From JANNNF01 sp963772935 (GTDB taxonomy: Bacteria > Pseudomonadota > Alphaproteobacteria > Rhodobacterales > Rhodobacteraceae), in contig CAVYZK010000007.1 of assembly GCA_963772935.1 (NCBI GenBank), positions 62,001 to 126,000 of the forward strand: DNA of 64,000 nt. The letters are read 5' to 3'. Made by a program: the position numbers and the translations under genes. Position 1 is the stretch's first letter. The number at the start of each line of letters is the position of its first letter. The notes under the pieces are model-generated. The model was not told the DNA's origin. It saw nothing but the letters and a program-made list of their open reading frames with translations, and ran no database searches. Shown here piece by piece: positions 16,756 through 26,557 of this stretch.

Positions 16756-18598
16756 TCAGCGGCATCCTCTAACCCGATGAACCCGCCCGACTGACGCGCC
16801 CAGAACCGGGCGTATAGCCCCTTCATCTCCAGTAGTTGGGCATGGGTGCCCTGTTCCGCAATACGCCCATCCTCCAGCACCACGATCCGGTCCATCGCCG
16901 CGATGGTAGACAAGCGGTGCGCAATCGCGATCACCGTCTTGCCCTGCATCACGCCATAGAGCGCATCCTGGATCAGCGCCTCAGCCTCACTGTCCAGCGC
17001 GCTTGTGGCCTCGTCCAGGATCAGGATCGGCGCGTCTTTCAGGATCACCCGGGCCAGCGCCACCCGCTGCCGCTGCCCGCCCGACAGCTTCACCCCCCGT
17101 TCGCCCACATGCGCGTCATAGCCCGTGCGGCCCGCAGGGTCTTGCAGCGTCAGGATAAAATCGTGCGATTCCGCCTGTTTGGCGGCGGCTATCATCTGCT
17201 CCTCGGACGCATCGGGCCGGCCATACAGAATGTTGTCGCGGACCGAGCGGTGCATCAGGCTGCTGTCTTGCTGCACCATGCCGATGCAGGCGCGCAGGCT
17301 GTCTTGGGTGACGCCCGCAATATCCTGCCCGTCGATCAGAATCCGCCCGCTTTCGGTATCGTAAAACCGCAGCATCAGCTTGACCAAGGTGGATTTCCCG
17401 GCACCAGACCGCCCCACAACGCCAATCTTTTCCCCCGGCTGAATGGTCAGCGACAGGTTCTGCAACCCGCCCGACCCGCGCCCGTAGTGGTGGCTGATGT
17501 TGTCAATCTCGATCAACCCTTTGGTCAGGGTCAAGCGCCGGGGCAGCCTTCGCATCGACCAGACCGATGGGGTGGGTGATCGTCTCCATCCCTTCCTGCA
17601 CCACGCCCAAGGCCTGCACCAGCGATGTGAAGGCCCACATGATCCAATAGGTCATGTTGTTCAGCCGCAGCACCAAAGCCGTCGCCGCAGCCACAGTGCC
17701 CACAGTCGCAGACCCTTGATACCACAGCAAAATCGCCCAACCCGTGATCGCCACGATCAGCAAGCCGTTCAGCACCGTCAGCGCCAGATCCATCTTGGTG
17801 ACGATGCGCATTTCCGATGCAAAGGTTTGGCGAGCGTGTTCGATGGATTCGCGGGCATAGTTCAGTTCACGGTCGTCATTGGCGAACAGCTTGACGGAAT
17901 GGATGTTGGTATAAGCGTCCACCACCCGCCCCGTCACCGCCGACCGCGCATCGCTGCTGGCCTTGGACGCAGGCCCCGCGCGGCGCACGGTCCAGCGTAC
18001 CAAGCGCCGCATAAAGCACGAACCAGATCACCAGCGGCACCAGCAGCCGCAGGTCGGCATCGGCCAGCATGATGCCCGCCCCCACCACCGTCACCGATGC
18101 AAAGGCCATGGCATCAAACACCTGAAACACCGCATCGCCCGCAGCGGGCGGGGTCTGCATGATGCGGTTGGCAATACGCCCTGCAAAGTCGCTCTCGAAC
18201 CAGCCAACCGGCTGGCGGATCACATGGCGATGCGCGCGCCAGCGGATCATGGTGCCAAAGTTCGGCAGGATGGTATTGTGCAACAGCGCCACGTTGGCGA
18301 CCAACAAAATGGGCCGCAGGATCAGCACCGCCAAGGCGACGGCAATCATCTCGGCTCCATGGCTGGCCCAGGCTTCTGCCGGGGTCGCGGTGGACAGCAG
18401 GTCCACCAGCCGCCCGACATACCAGATCAGCGCGACATCGGCGAAGGCCGACACGACAGACAAGGCCGCCGTCACGGCAAACACACCCCGGAACGGACGG
18501 ATATAGTCCTTCAGAAAGGGCCACAACTGCCGGGGTGGGGTGTCGGTCTGCGTGTACGGCCCATACGGGTCCACAAGCGTTTCAAAATAGCGGAACAC
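16752..18598 (-). CDS. ABC exporter half-transporter (TMD-NBD) 2, two +1 frameshifts
   Basis: About 614 aa after correction, same architecture as its downstream partner. The N-terminus VFRYFETLVDPYGPY uses a GTG at 18598 and is typical for these Rhodobacterales exporters. The membrane domain has GWFESDFAGRIANRIMQ. The ATPase has Walker A GRSGAGKST, LSGGQRQR, ILILDEATSALDSE and AHRLST. The frame slips near 18000-18001 (AAL to VRWTVRRAGPASK) and near 17536-17541 (AAP to RLTLTKGLIEID). Each is repaired by removing one base from a short G/C run. Overlap with exporter half 1 suggests translational coupling and a heterodimer. It lies 62 bases downstream of cca. Confidence 0.88.
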
Positions 18599-18660
18599 GG
18601 GGGAATGGCCTTTCAGCGTTACCCTGTGGATATAGACCCTTTGGCCGGGAAGGAAAACCG

Positions 18661-19804
18661 TCAGCCTAGCAAATCGGCCTTTGACAGCATGAGGTCGCTT
18701 GCCAGCCAACGGGCCTGAACATCCTTCAGTCGAGCGCCAAGGGCGGCCCCTTGAAGTGCAGGCTGCAGATCGGTGGCGGTGACGGGAAGGGCGGCACGCG
18801 CGCCACGCTGAACATCAGCCTGCCAACGCAGCGGCAGCGGGGTTTCCAGCAGCGCCGCGCGCGCCAGAATGGCATCCTGCGCAAGGTCGGGTTTTAGCAA
18901 CCAGCCCAAAGCGGCGGGGGTCTGGGTGCTGCCGATTTCGGCTCTAACACGGCCCAAATCGTGCGATTCCTTGCGGGAGAGGCGCAGGTTGTCTGCAGGG
19001 TCTAGCCCGCCAATCACAGCCAGACGACGCTGCCAGCGCGGCGGGATACCTGCCTCCAGATGCACCAACGGAGCCAAGGCGGTGGGGTCCGCGCCCGGTA
19101 AAACCTGTGCCAGAACCCCCGCCTGCGCCATGCTGGCAACGGCGGGCGCGGGGTCGGGGGCGGCCAGCAGCTTGCGCATTTCCGCCCCGATGCGTTCGCG
19201 TGACAGGGTGGGGATTTGGTCGGCATGGGCAGCGCAGGCCGCCAACCCCTCGGCGTCAATGCCCTTGGCGGGGTCGCCATAATGCGCGTGAAAGCGGAAG
19301 AATCGCAGGATGCGCAGATAGTCTTCGGTGATCCGCTGATCCGGGTCGCCGACAAACCGCACCTTGGCGGCCAACAGATCAGGCAATCCCCCCAACGGGT
19401 CGATGATCTGGCCATGGCGGTCGGCATAAAGCGCGTTCATGGTGAAATCACGCCGCGCGGCGTCAACGGCCACGTCGGATGCAAAGGCCACAACGGCGCG
19501 GCGGCCATCGGTCTGGGTATCGCGGCGAAAGGTTGTCACCTCAACGCGGTGTGCCGCGCGCCAAAACCGTTACTGTGCCATGCGCAATGCCCGTGGGCAC
19601 AACCTGAAACCCCAGCTTTTCGGCAATGTCAGTGACGTTTTCTGGCAGCGCGCTGGTCGCCACGTCAATATCGCTGACAGGCACACCCAGCAGGGCGTTG
19701 CGCACACAGCCGCCCACGAACAGCGCCACAAACCCCGCCTCCTCCAGCCCCGCCAACAGCGATTGCGTGCCGGGATGCGTCAGCCACCCGCCCGTCAGCG
19801 TCAC
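18661..19804 (-). CDS. cca: CCA tRNA nucleotidyltransferase, +1 frameshift
   Basis: About 380 aa after correction. Adds or repairs the 3'-CCA of tRNAs (class II nucleotidyltransferase; poly(A) polymerase relatives share the fold). N-terminal part: FVGGCVRNALLG and SDIDVATSALPE (metal-binding DxD). After the break: RRDFTMNALYAD, DPLGGLPDLLAAKVRFVGDP, EDYLRILRFFRFHA and SRERIGAEM. The frame slips at a TT/AA pair (19543-19544), and one base removed gives ARGTPREVTTFRRDTQTDG. The GTG start at 19804 overlaps the stop of the CoA pyrophosphatase gene (GTGA). A metagenome or isolate with a truly broken cca would need another enzyme, so an error in the sequence is more likely. Confidence 0.9.
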
Positions 19805-20397
19805 GGTTGCACCCGGTCTGCCAACCCGCGCAGGATGCGGGCGGTGGCCCCCCAGATATAATAGGGGCCATACGGGCAGGCGTAATACCGCCGCCACTCG
19901 CCACGCCAGCGACGGCGTTCGATGGCGTAATTGGCCGGGGTCAGGACGTGAGCAAGCGGGACGGTGAACACTTCCTCCACCTCTCCCACCTCAGCCAGAG
20001 GGATGAAATCGTCCCGAACAAGGCCCAAAACCGGGGTCATCGAAAATCCGGTCACGGTTTCGTGCGCAGGCAAAGTGCCCAGAACCTGCACGCGGGCCTC
20101 GGGCAACCCCACTTCCTCGCGCGCTTCCCGCAGAGCGGCTGCGGTGGCATCGGCGTCACCTGCATCGACCTTGCCACCCGGAAAGGCGATCTGGCCGGGA
20201 TGGTGTTTCAGATGCGACGACCGCTTGGTCAAGATCAACTGCGCCCCGTCAGGCCGCAACCAAACAGCAACCAAAACCCCCGCAGGCCGCAGAACCCGGC
20301 CCGGTGGCAACACCAAACCGGGGTTCAGATCATAGTCGGACGAGCCGCCCGCAGGCTGCGCCAAGGCGCGCACCAGACGGGCGACCATGTCAGGCAT
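19801..20397 (-). CDS. CoA pyrophosphatase-type NUDIX hydrolase
   Basis: 198 aa from ATG 20397. Hydrolyses CoA or its derivatives to 3',5'-ADP and phosphopantetheine-type products. It has both diagnostic motifs of the NudL/PCD1-like group: LTKRSSHLKHHPGQIAFPGG upstream of the Nudix box, and the box itself GGKVDAGDADATAAALREAREEVGL. The start overlaps the hslO stop, and the stop overlaps the GTG of cca, so it sits in the middle of a coupled minus-strand run. Substrate assignment rests on the motif only. Confidence 0.92.
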   Translation of the reverse strand: MPDMVARLVRALAQPAGGSSDYDLNPGLVLPPGRVLRPAGVLVAVWLRPDGAQLILTKRSSHLKHHPGQIAFPGGKVDAGDADATAAALREAREEVGLPEARVQVLGTLPAHETVTGFSMTPVLGLVRDDFIPLAEVGEVEEVFTVPLAHVLTPANYAIERRRWRGEWRRYYACPYGPYYIWGATARILRGLADRVQP

Positions 20398-21380
20398 CTT
20401 TTTTGGCCTCAAACCCCAAGGTTTTCGGGTCCATCACATAATGCGCGCCGCAGAACTGGCAATCGGCGGTCACGGTGCCTTGGGGTGTTGTCATCTTTGC
20501 AATGTCTTTCTGGCTGTAGATCGACATGGTGTTGCGCACTTTATCCTCGTTGCACGAACAGCCAAACCGCACCGCAGTCGCATCAAACACCCGGGGCTGT
20601 TCTTCATGGAACAGCCGGATCAGCAGGTCGGTGGGGGCGACGCTCGGCCCGATCAGCTCCATCTCCTCGACCGTATCCAGCAGCAGGTTGACACGGTTCC
20701 AGTTCTCGCTCGCCTCGCCCGACAGGATATCGGTGTGGGTCAGCAAGCCCGCCCTCGCCCGTGCCGCCTTCAGCCGCGACCGACATGCCGACCTGCGGCA
20801 TGTGCTGCAACATCACGCCCCCCGCCCGCCAGCGCAGAGCCTCACCCGGCGTCTGGCTTTTGCCAAAGGTCACGGCAAAGCGCGTCGGCAACTGTTCGGA
20901 CTGAGCAAAATACGTCTCTGCACAGCCGGAAAGTGACCCGCCCGCAATCGGGGTAAAGCCCTGATACGGCACCATGCCTTCGCCCTGATCCAGCATTACG
21001 GCAAAATACCCCTCACCGATCTGGCTGAACGGGGCGGCGTCATGGTCCAGCGCGTCCGCATCATAGCTGGCATAGGCGCGGATGCGGGCAGGCTCGCCCT
21101 CATTCTGCGGGCCGTAGTAATCGGTCGCAATCAGACGGGCGGGGCCTTTGCCGCGGATCTGGATGCTCAGCTTCCAACGCAGTTTGATGGCCTGCCCCAT
21201 CAGGGCGGTCAGCAAGGCGGCCTCGGCCACCAGCGCCTCGATCAGCGGTGGATAGGCGTGTTGCTTCAGCACCTGATCCAGAACCCCGTCCAGCCGCGCG
21301 ACGCGGCCACGGATATCCGAGGCATCAAGCTGAAAGGGCAGGACGGTATCGTCCCAGGCGATGTGCGAACCAATGGTCAT
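20390..21380 (-). CDS. hslO: Hsp33 redox chaperone, +1 frameshift
   Basis: About 329 aa after correction. Cytosolic holdase activated by oxidation and heat. The N-terminal domain (VLPFQLDASDIRGRVARL, ALMGQAIKLRWKLSIQI, GPARLIATDYY, Y-x-G-F-TP, LSGCAETYFAQSEQLPT) is followed by a linker and the C-terminal redox switch with four cysteines, CSC and CQFC. The frame slips at a GGG run (20748-20750 on the plus strand). Removing one base joins EGGTGEGG to LLTHTDILSG. ATG 21380 matches the usual start. A candidate sigma-70-type promoter lies at 21419-21446. It is the first gene of the hslO-to-methyltransferase run. Confidence 0.92.
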
Positions 21381-21418
21381 GGGGTTTCCTAAACGTGCCA
21401 GTCTTGGCATACCGCGCC

Positions 21419-21446
21419 TATATAGGCAGGGCAACCGCAGGACCAA
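21419..21446 (-). promoter_or_regulatory. Candidate promoter of hslO
   Basis: On the minus strand TTGGTC (21441-21446) and TATATA (21419-21424) are separated by 16 bases, ~40 bases before the hslO ATG. The -10 region is embedded in a perfect 12-bp palindrome GCCTATATAGGC (21416-21427), which could also act as a binding site. Confidence 0.4.
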
Positions 21447-21456
21447 GGGGCAGAGC

Positions 21457-21915
21457 GTGATCAGGGCATCTGGAATTCGGCGCTTCGGCGAACCCGTGGT
21501 GGATGGGCAACGCTATCGGCGCAGGCCGGGGGTGTATGCGGTGCTGTTGCGCGGCGACAGTATTCTGGCGACGCATCAGATGGCCCCGGTGCCGGAATAC
21601 CAACTGCCGGGGGGCGGGATTGACGCGGGCGAACACCCGCTGGCCGCCCTGCACCGCGAGGTGTTTGAGGAAACCGGTTGGAAAATCGGCGATATTCGCC
21701 GGATCGGGGCGTTTCGGCGGTTCACCTATATGCCGGATTACGACATGTGGGCCGAAAAGGTCTGCACCGTATATCTGGCGCGCCCGGTGTATCCGTTGGG
21801 CCCACCGACAGAGGCGGGCCATACCGCCGTCTGGCTGCCAGTGGCGCAGGCACTGGACGTGCTGGCGAACGAGGGCGACCGCGCGATGCTTTTGCGGGCC
21901 GTTCAGCCGCGATAG
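21457..21915 (+). CDS. NUDIX hydrolase
   Basis: 152 aa from GTG 21457, which follows an AAGGGGCAGA ribosome-binding region. The Nudix box GGGIDAGEHPLAALHREVFEETGW is intact (GX5EX7REUXEEXGU). Before it lies YAVLLRGDSILATHQ and after it TYMPDYDMWAEKVCTVYLA, typical of small MutT-type proteins with unknown nucleotide-derivative substrate. It is divergent from hslO and convergent with the RbaY-like gene, whose 3' end overlaps it by 13 bases. Confidence 0.9.
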   Translation: MIRASGIRRFGEPVVDGQRYRRRPGVYAVLLRGDSILATHQMAPVPEYQLPGGGIDAGEHPLAALHREVFEETGWKIGDIRRIGAFRRFTYMPDYDMWAEKVCTVYLARPVYPLGPPTEAGHTAVWLPVAQALDVLANEGDRAMLLRAVQPR

Positions 21916-23106
21916 TCGAACAACAGGCCCGAGACATCGTCGGGAAATTCCTCGCGTCCGGCGAAGGCGACCAGATCCCACACCAGCGCCTCCAGCAACG
22001 CCGGACTGTCCAGCGCGTAATTCCGGCGCAGCAGTGATTCCAGCCCGTCTTCGCCCAGATCGCCACCATCGGCCCCCGGACATTCGGTCAGCCCGTCCGA
22101 CATCAGGAACAACCGGTCGCCGGGGAACAACTGTGCCTCCACCCGGTCATAGCACGCACCGGGGATCAGGCCGATGGGCAGACCGCCTTGGCCGATTGCC
22201 TCAATCCCCCCATCCGCCCCGCAGGATGAGGGGGTGCGGATGCCCGGCCTGCACCAGTTGAACGCGGCCCGTGGCGAGGTCCACATCAGCATAAGCGAGG
22301 GTAAAGTACTGATCCACCTGAAAATCTTCGATCATCATGCGGTTAAACCGATGCGCCACAACCTCGGGCGGCCAAGCCCCTGCCCGGCCATCCCGCCCCC
22401 CGGTCAGCGCGAGGTTCTGCTCGGGCGATGACCCTGACAACAATCCCGCCAACCGCGCCGTCATCATCGCGGACGCCACGCCATGCCCCGACACATCCAC
22501 CGAATACAGCGCCACCCTTGTGTCGTTGATGGGGAAACACCCCGCCAGATCACCGCCCACATGCCCCGATGGCCGCAGCAGAATCGACGCAGCCCCCCGG
22601 CCAAAATCGCGGTAACGGTCGCGGACAAGCGTTTGTTGCAGTTTGCGCGCCTCGATCAGGTCGCGGTCCAGCGAATCGTACAGCTTTTGCAATTCATCCA
22701 GCGTGGCCCCGACCAGCCGGTTTTGTTGCACCAGTTCGGCCTGCATACCCAAAATCCGTTCCCCCGCACGCAGCCTTGCGTGCAGTTCATCGGGGTTTAC
22801 CGGTTTGGTGAGGAAATCATCGGCCCCTGCCTCCAGCCCATCCGCCACGGCGGTCTTTTCGGATTTGGAGGTCAGCAGGATGAAATAGCCGTAGCCTTCG
22901 CGCGGCAACTGCCGGAAGGCGCGGCAGAAATCGACCCCGCTCATCCCCGGCATCATCCAGTCGCTGAGCACGATATCCACCGCCGAATTGGCGCACACCA
23001 TCATCGCCTCATCGCCCGAGGCCGCCTCTGACACCAGATAGCCCCAGCGGGCCAGATACAGCGCCATCATCCGGCGTTGGGCCTTGCTGTCATCCACCAC
23101 CAGCAC
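21903..23106 (-). CDS. Response regulator with PP2C-type phosphatase (RbaY/RsbU-like), +1 frameshift
   Basis: About 400 aa after correction. Receiver domain first (LVVDDSKAQRRMM; phospho-acceptor Asp in VDIVLSDWMMPGMSG; LTSK; FLTKPVNPDEL), then a short helical linker, then a PP2C/SpoIIE phosphatase domain (ASILLRPSGHVGGDLAG, VSGHGVASAMMTARL, AGHPHPLILR, LMSDGLTE). The break is in a CCCC/GGGG run at 22217-22220; one base removed joins LILR to ADGGIEAIGQGG. The true start may be GTG 23170, which follows AGGGGGCGGCAG and would need another one-base correction near 23112. Such proteins dephosphorylate an anti-sigma antagonist; R. capsulatus RbaY is the closest known parallel. The Hpt gene is divergent. 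Confidence 0.88.
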
Positions 23107-23326
23107 ATGCCGGGGCAGTCGCCACCAAAGGTGCCGACGGCCCGTATCGCACTGATTCCGCCTGACGCACCTGCCGCCCCCTTTTGTCCGCCCCCAGCTT
23201 TGCGCGACAGACGTTAACGCGGGGTGAAAGTTAAAATTTCACCGGAAAGACAGAGGCGGACTTACCGATTGTTAAGGGCTGCCGGGCAGTTTGGCTGTGG
23301 GACCGTGAGTTGGGGCAGAGGGTGCG

Positions 23327-23656
23327 ATGATAGATTGGGGCCGGGTAAATGAACTGCGATCAGAATTTGGCGAAGATGGCTTTGCCGAAGTGGCCGGCCT
23401 TTTTCTGGAGGAGGCAGACGAAGTCGTGGCCCAGCTTGGTCTTGGCCTGCCAACCGACCAGATAGAGGAGCGTTTGCATTTTCTGAAAGGATCGGCGTTG
23501 AATCTAGGCCTGACGCAACTTGCCTCCCTGTGTCAGGATGGCGAACGCAAAGCTGCGCAAGGCTGCGGGGCAGGTGTTGATCTGGGTCAGGTGGTTGCGT
23601 GTTACACCGCCTCAAAGTCTGCGTTTCAAGACAAGGCAGGGCAGGCTGCGGCGTAA
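23327..23656 (+). CDS. Hpt (histidine phosphotransfer) domain protein
   Basis: 109 aa. Single four-helix Hpt domain with the phospho-accepting His51 in LHFLKGSALNLGL, preceded by the family-typical EFGEDGFAEVAGLFLEEA helix. It carries no output domain, so it should shuttle phosphate between receiver domains. It is divergently transcribed from the RbaY-like response regulator, which is the obvious candidate partner (inference from adjacency). RBS-like GGGTGCG lies before ATG 23327; the promoter is probably in the ~150-base gap. Confidence 0.88.
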   Translation: MIDWGRVNELRSEFGEDGFAEVAGLFLEEADEVVAQLGLGLPTDQIEERLHFLKGSALNLGLTQLASLCQDGERKAAQGCGAGVDLGQVVACYTASKSAFQDKAGQAAA

Positions 23657-23682
23657 ACCGAACAACGATGGTACGGGAAAAC

Positions 23683-23758
23683 TGGTGCCGCACGAGGGAC
23701 TCGAACCCCCGACCCCCGCATTACGAATGCGATGCTCTACCAACTGAGCTAGTGCGGC
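23683..23758 (-). tRNA. tRNA-Thr (anticodon CGT)
   Basis: A 76-base cloverleaf on the minus strand. The acceptor stem is GCCGCAC/GTGCGGC, the D-arm GCTCAGTTGGTAGAGC, the anticodon stem TCGCA/TGCGG with loop TTCGTAA (anticodon CGU), and the T-arm GGGGGTTCGAGTCCC. The 3' CCA is encoded. The variable loop is short (class I). Confidence 0.95.
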
Positions 23759-23825
23759 ACGGCACGCAAGGCCTTGGTCTTGCGATCGGCTGGCTTTTAA
23801 CACCAACGGTTTGCCCTGTGTAGCC

Positions 23826-25295
23826 CTAATTTGCGCGCCTGCCGATGGCCTCCAAGTCGATCACGTCATCCTCGGTTGCGGGTTCTGGGTCGATGATCGT
23901 GCTGGGTCTGGCCGGTTCACCCACCAACAATGGCAGCAATTCTGCACCAGTAGCACTTGGACCACCCGTATCAGGTGGTTCGCGCCAAGACAGCGTGTCA
24001 AACCCGCCGCAATTGTCACAGATCGGCGCCCAGGTTGCGTGGATCGCCTGGCATTTATCGCAGCACCATTGCGGCCCGCGCGACGCGGTCAGTGCGCGCG
24101 CCATCCATCCCCGCACGACCTGATCATCAGACCCTTCCCCACGTTCAATAGCCGCCATGATCGCCAGCGCCCGCTGCGTGGGGTGACGCGTCGGCATGTC
24201 GCCGAGCGCACGCCGTGCGGCGGGGAAATCTTCTGCCGCGATGTTAAGTTCGGCCAGCAAGAGCTTGGTCTGGTCATCCTCGGCATGGACGGCTGTCAAC
24301 AATTTGAAGCGTTTCAGCCGGGCGGTGGGCGACTCCTCCGGCTCAATCTCGGCAAAGACGGCGGCAATATCGGGATGCGCCGCGACGCCCCATGCCTTTT
24401 TCACCACACGGGTCGCCGCCTTCTTGTCACCCTTGGCAATATAGCCGCGCACAGCCATGACCGCTGCCGGGATCAGGTCGGGCGACAGCTTGTTGGCCTC
24501 GATCGCAGCCTCGCGGGCCTCGATGCTCGCGTCTTCGTCCATCACCCCTTTGGCCTCTTGCAGGGCCAGAATGGCATCGCGGCGCCGGTAGACATCCTTG
24601 GGCAGAACGCCCGCTTTCAACTTGGCCCCCAAGGTCGCGCGTGCGCCTTTCCAGTCGGACTGTTCGGATTGAAGTTTCAGCAAGATATCCTGGGTTTCGG
24701 CATGTTTGGGTTTCAGCTCAAACGCCTTTTCCGCCAGTTTGAGCGCGGTCGCTGTATCACCCTCGACCAGCTTTTGCTGCATCAGGCCGCGTATACCGAC
24801 AAAGCGGGATTTGGGGTTTGCCAGCAGCGTCTTGTAGGCCGCCGTCGCCCGCCGGGTATCACCCGCAGCTTCGGCCGCTTGTGCCACCAGAAGGGTGGTC
24901 AGTTCGGGTTGCGACAGATATTTCTCGGCGCGTTGTGCGCGAGAGTAGGCCAGACGCCCCTCTCCTGCAGCCAGAGCCATCACGCCTTCGGACAGCGCAA
25001 GATAGCCTTTGCGTTCGCGGTTACGGTCGAAATAGCGCGATATGGCGGTTTCATCGCCGTTCAGAAACCGCAGGATCGCCACCAGCAACCCGACCACTTT
25101 CATCACCAGCCACAGGATCAGCACCAGACCCAGCACCACGATCACGGCCTGCAGGGGTCCAAGCAGAAATTCATACCCCGCCACCGCCACCCGAACGCCG
25201 CCCCCGGTATCCAGCAACACCCCCGCCCCTAAGGTCAGCGCAGCAATCACCGCGACAAAGAGCAGAACCTTGATCAGTGACCAGATCATCCCCAC
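23826..25295 (-). CDS. HemY N-terminal/TPR membrane protein with C-terminal zinc ribbon
   Basis: 489 aa. Two N-terminal transmembrane helices (about 5-29 and 45-75) match the HemY_N domain, followed by tetratricopeptide-like helical repeats from about 95 to 390. The C-terminus carries a four-cysteine metal site, C412/C415 and C426/C429, then an acidic tail. 'HemY' of this type is named from its place near heme genes, and its role is unclear. The combination of membrane anchor, TPRs and a rubredoxin-like ribbon also resembles LapB/YciM, which controls LPS synthesis in E. coli. It sits downstream of the mitofilin-like gene and hemD, a conserved order in Rhodobacterales. Confidence 0.9.
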   Translation of the reverse strand: MGMIWSLIKVLLFVAVIAALTLGAGVLLDTGGGVRVAVAGYEFLLGPLQAVIVVLGLVLILWLVMKVVGLLVAILRFLNGDETAISRYFDRNRERKGYLALSEGVMALAAGEGRLAYSRAQRAEKYLSQPELTTLLVAQAAEAAGDTRRATAAYKTLLANPKSRFVGIRGLMQQKLVEGDTATALKLAEKAFELKPKHAETQDILLKLQSEQSDWKGARATLGAKLKAGVLPKDVYRRRDAILALQEAKGVMDEDASIEAREAAIEANKLSPDLIPAAVMAVRGYIAKGDKKAATRVVKKAWGVAAHPDIAAVFAEIEPEESPTARLKRFKLLTAVHAEDDQTKLLLAELNIAAEDFPAARRALGDMPTRHPTQRALAIMAAIERGEGSDDQVVRGWMARALTASRGPQWCCDKCQAIHATWAPICDNCGGFDTLSWREPPDTGGPSATGAELLPLLVGEPARPSTIIDPEPATEDDVIDLEAIGRRAN

Positions 25296-25298
25296 CCC

Positions 25299-26485
25299 CT
25301 ATTGCCCAACCGTTGCCGCAAGCGCCGTCACCGCAGCCTCTGCCGCCAGCCGTTGGTCTGCCTGCGCCAGCCAGTCCGCCATCGCGGCGCGGCCCACCTC
25401 CGGCAGCGCCTGCACCTCGGCCACCGCCGCCGGCAAGATCGCCCGCGACCAGCGCCGCCTCGGCGCGCGACAGCACGGCATCGGGATCGGTGCCTTCGCG
25501 CGGGGTCAGCGACCGCGCCCCGGTCTGATTGCGCAGGAATGTGCCCACGCGTTCCGACCAGCTTTCCCCCATATTGGCGCGCAAGGCCGCATCCAGCGCC
25601 GCGCGGGCCGCATCAGGGAAACTGGCGGTCAGGCTGGCCAGTGTGGGCAACCCGGTCTCGGCCCCGTCACGCAAGACGGCAGGCACCTCGACCGTTCCCA
25701 GATCGGTCAGCGCCGCCGCAAAAGGCCCGCCGCTTTCCAGCGCCGCCTGCAGGCGGCCAAGGGCCGCTGCGGCGGTGGCCTTGCGGGCAATCTCCTCGGC
25801 CTCGGCCTTCATGGCGGCGGCCTGCGCCTCGGCTTCTGCCAACCGGGCCTCGGCATCCGCGGCAAGTTTGGTCAGATCCTGCCCAAGCGCCGCCCCGGTG
25901 CCCTTCATCGCCGCGACCTCGGCCTGCAAGGCGGCAAGTGCAGCGGGTGACGCCCCGGATCCATCGGTTGGCATAGCCTCTATTGCGGCAAGGCGGCCCT
26001 CCAGTTCCGCCAGACGTGCTGTCATTTCGGCAGTGTCCGCTGGGGCGGCGCTGGCAATCGCTTGCTCCAGCCCGTCAATTCGCCCGGCCAAAGTGGCATC
26101 TGGCGCTTCGCGGGCGGCAAGGCGCTGCAATTCGGCCTTCAAAGCCTTCGATTCTTCGGCCTGACCGGCAATGCGTGCCTCTAGCGCGGAAGTATCCACC
26201 GGAGCCTGAATTTGCAGCAGATCATAATGTGACGCCGCAAACCCGCCCGCCGCAGCAAGCAAGCCGCCAAAGACCGCAGGAATAAATCCCGATGATTTTG
26301 CAGGCTTGGCAATTGCTTCTGGCGTAGGGGGCGACGGCTGGGTGCACGGGGGTATCCTCGATCACAGGTTCATCCAGAACAACCACCGGCTCGGCATCAG
26401 GTTCCCGCGTATTTGGGTCAGTCGCATCGACCACGTCCAGCAGGGCGGTGTCAGTTTCAGGGTTAGGGCTGTCGGCATCGGCCAT
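25299..26485 (-). CDS. Mitofilin-like (COG4223) membrane protein, two +1 frameshifts
   Basis: About 394 aa after correction. Acidic Pro/Val-rich cytoplasmic N-terminus, one transmembrane helix (FIPAVFGGLLAAAGGFAAS), a long Ala/Glu-rich coiled coil (about 110-260) and a C-terminal helical domain ending AAEAAVTALAATVGQ. This is the alphaproteobacterial relative of mitochondrial Mic60 found beside hemD and hemY. The frame slips in a C/G run of five (26327-26331), rejoining VAP to TPEAIAKP, and at a TT/AA pair (25435-25436), rejoining GDL to PAAVAEVQ. Alphaproteobacterial Mic60 homologues shape intracytoplasmic membranes and interact with outer-membrane proteins (known for some Rhodobacterales). 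The same role here is an inference. Confidence 0.82.
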
Positions 26486-26557
26486 CGCTGTGATCCACGC
26501 TTAAGCCCGGTATGGCCGGACCCCAAGGTGCCACCTAATCACCCGGCGCGGCACGGT

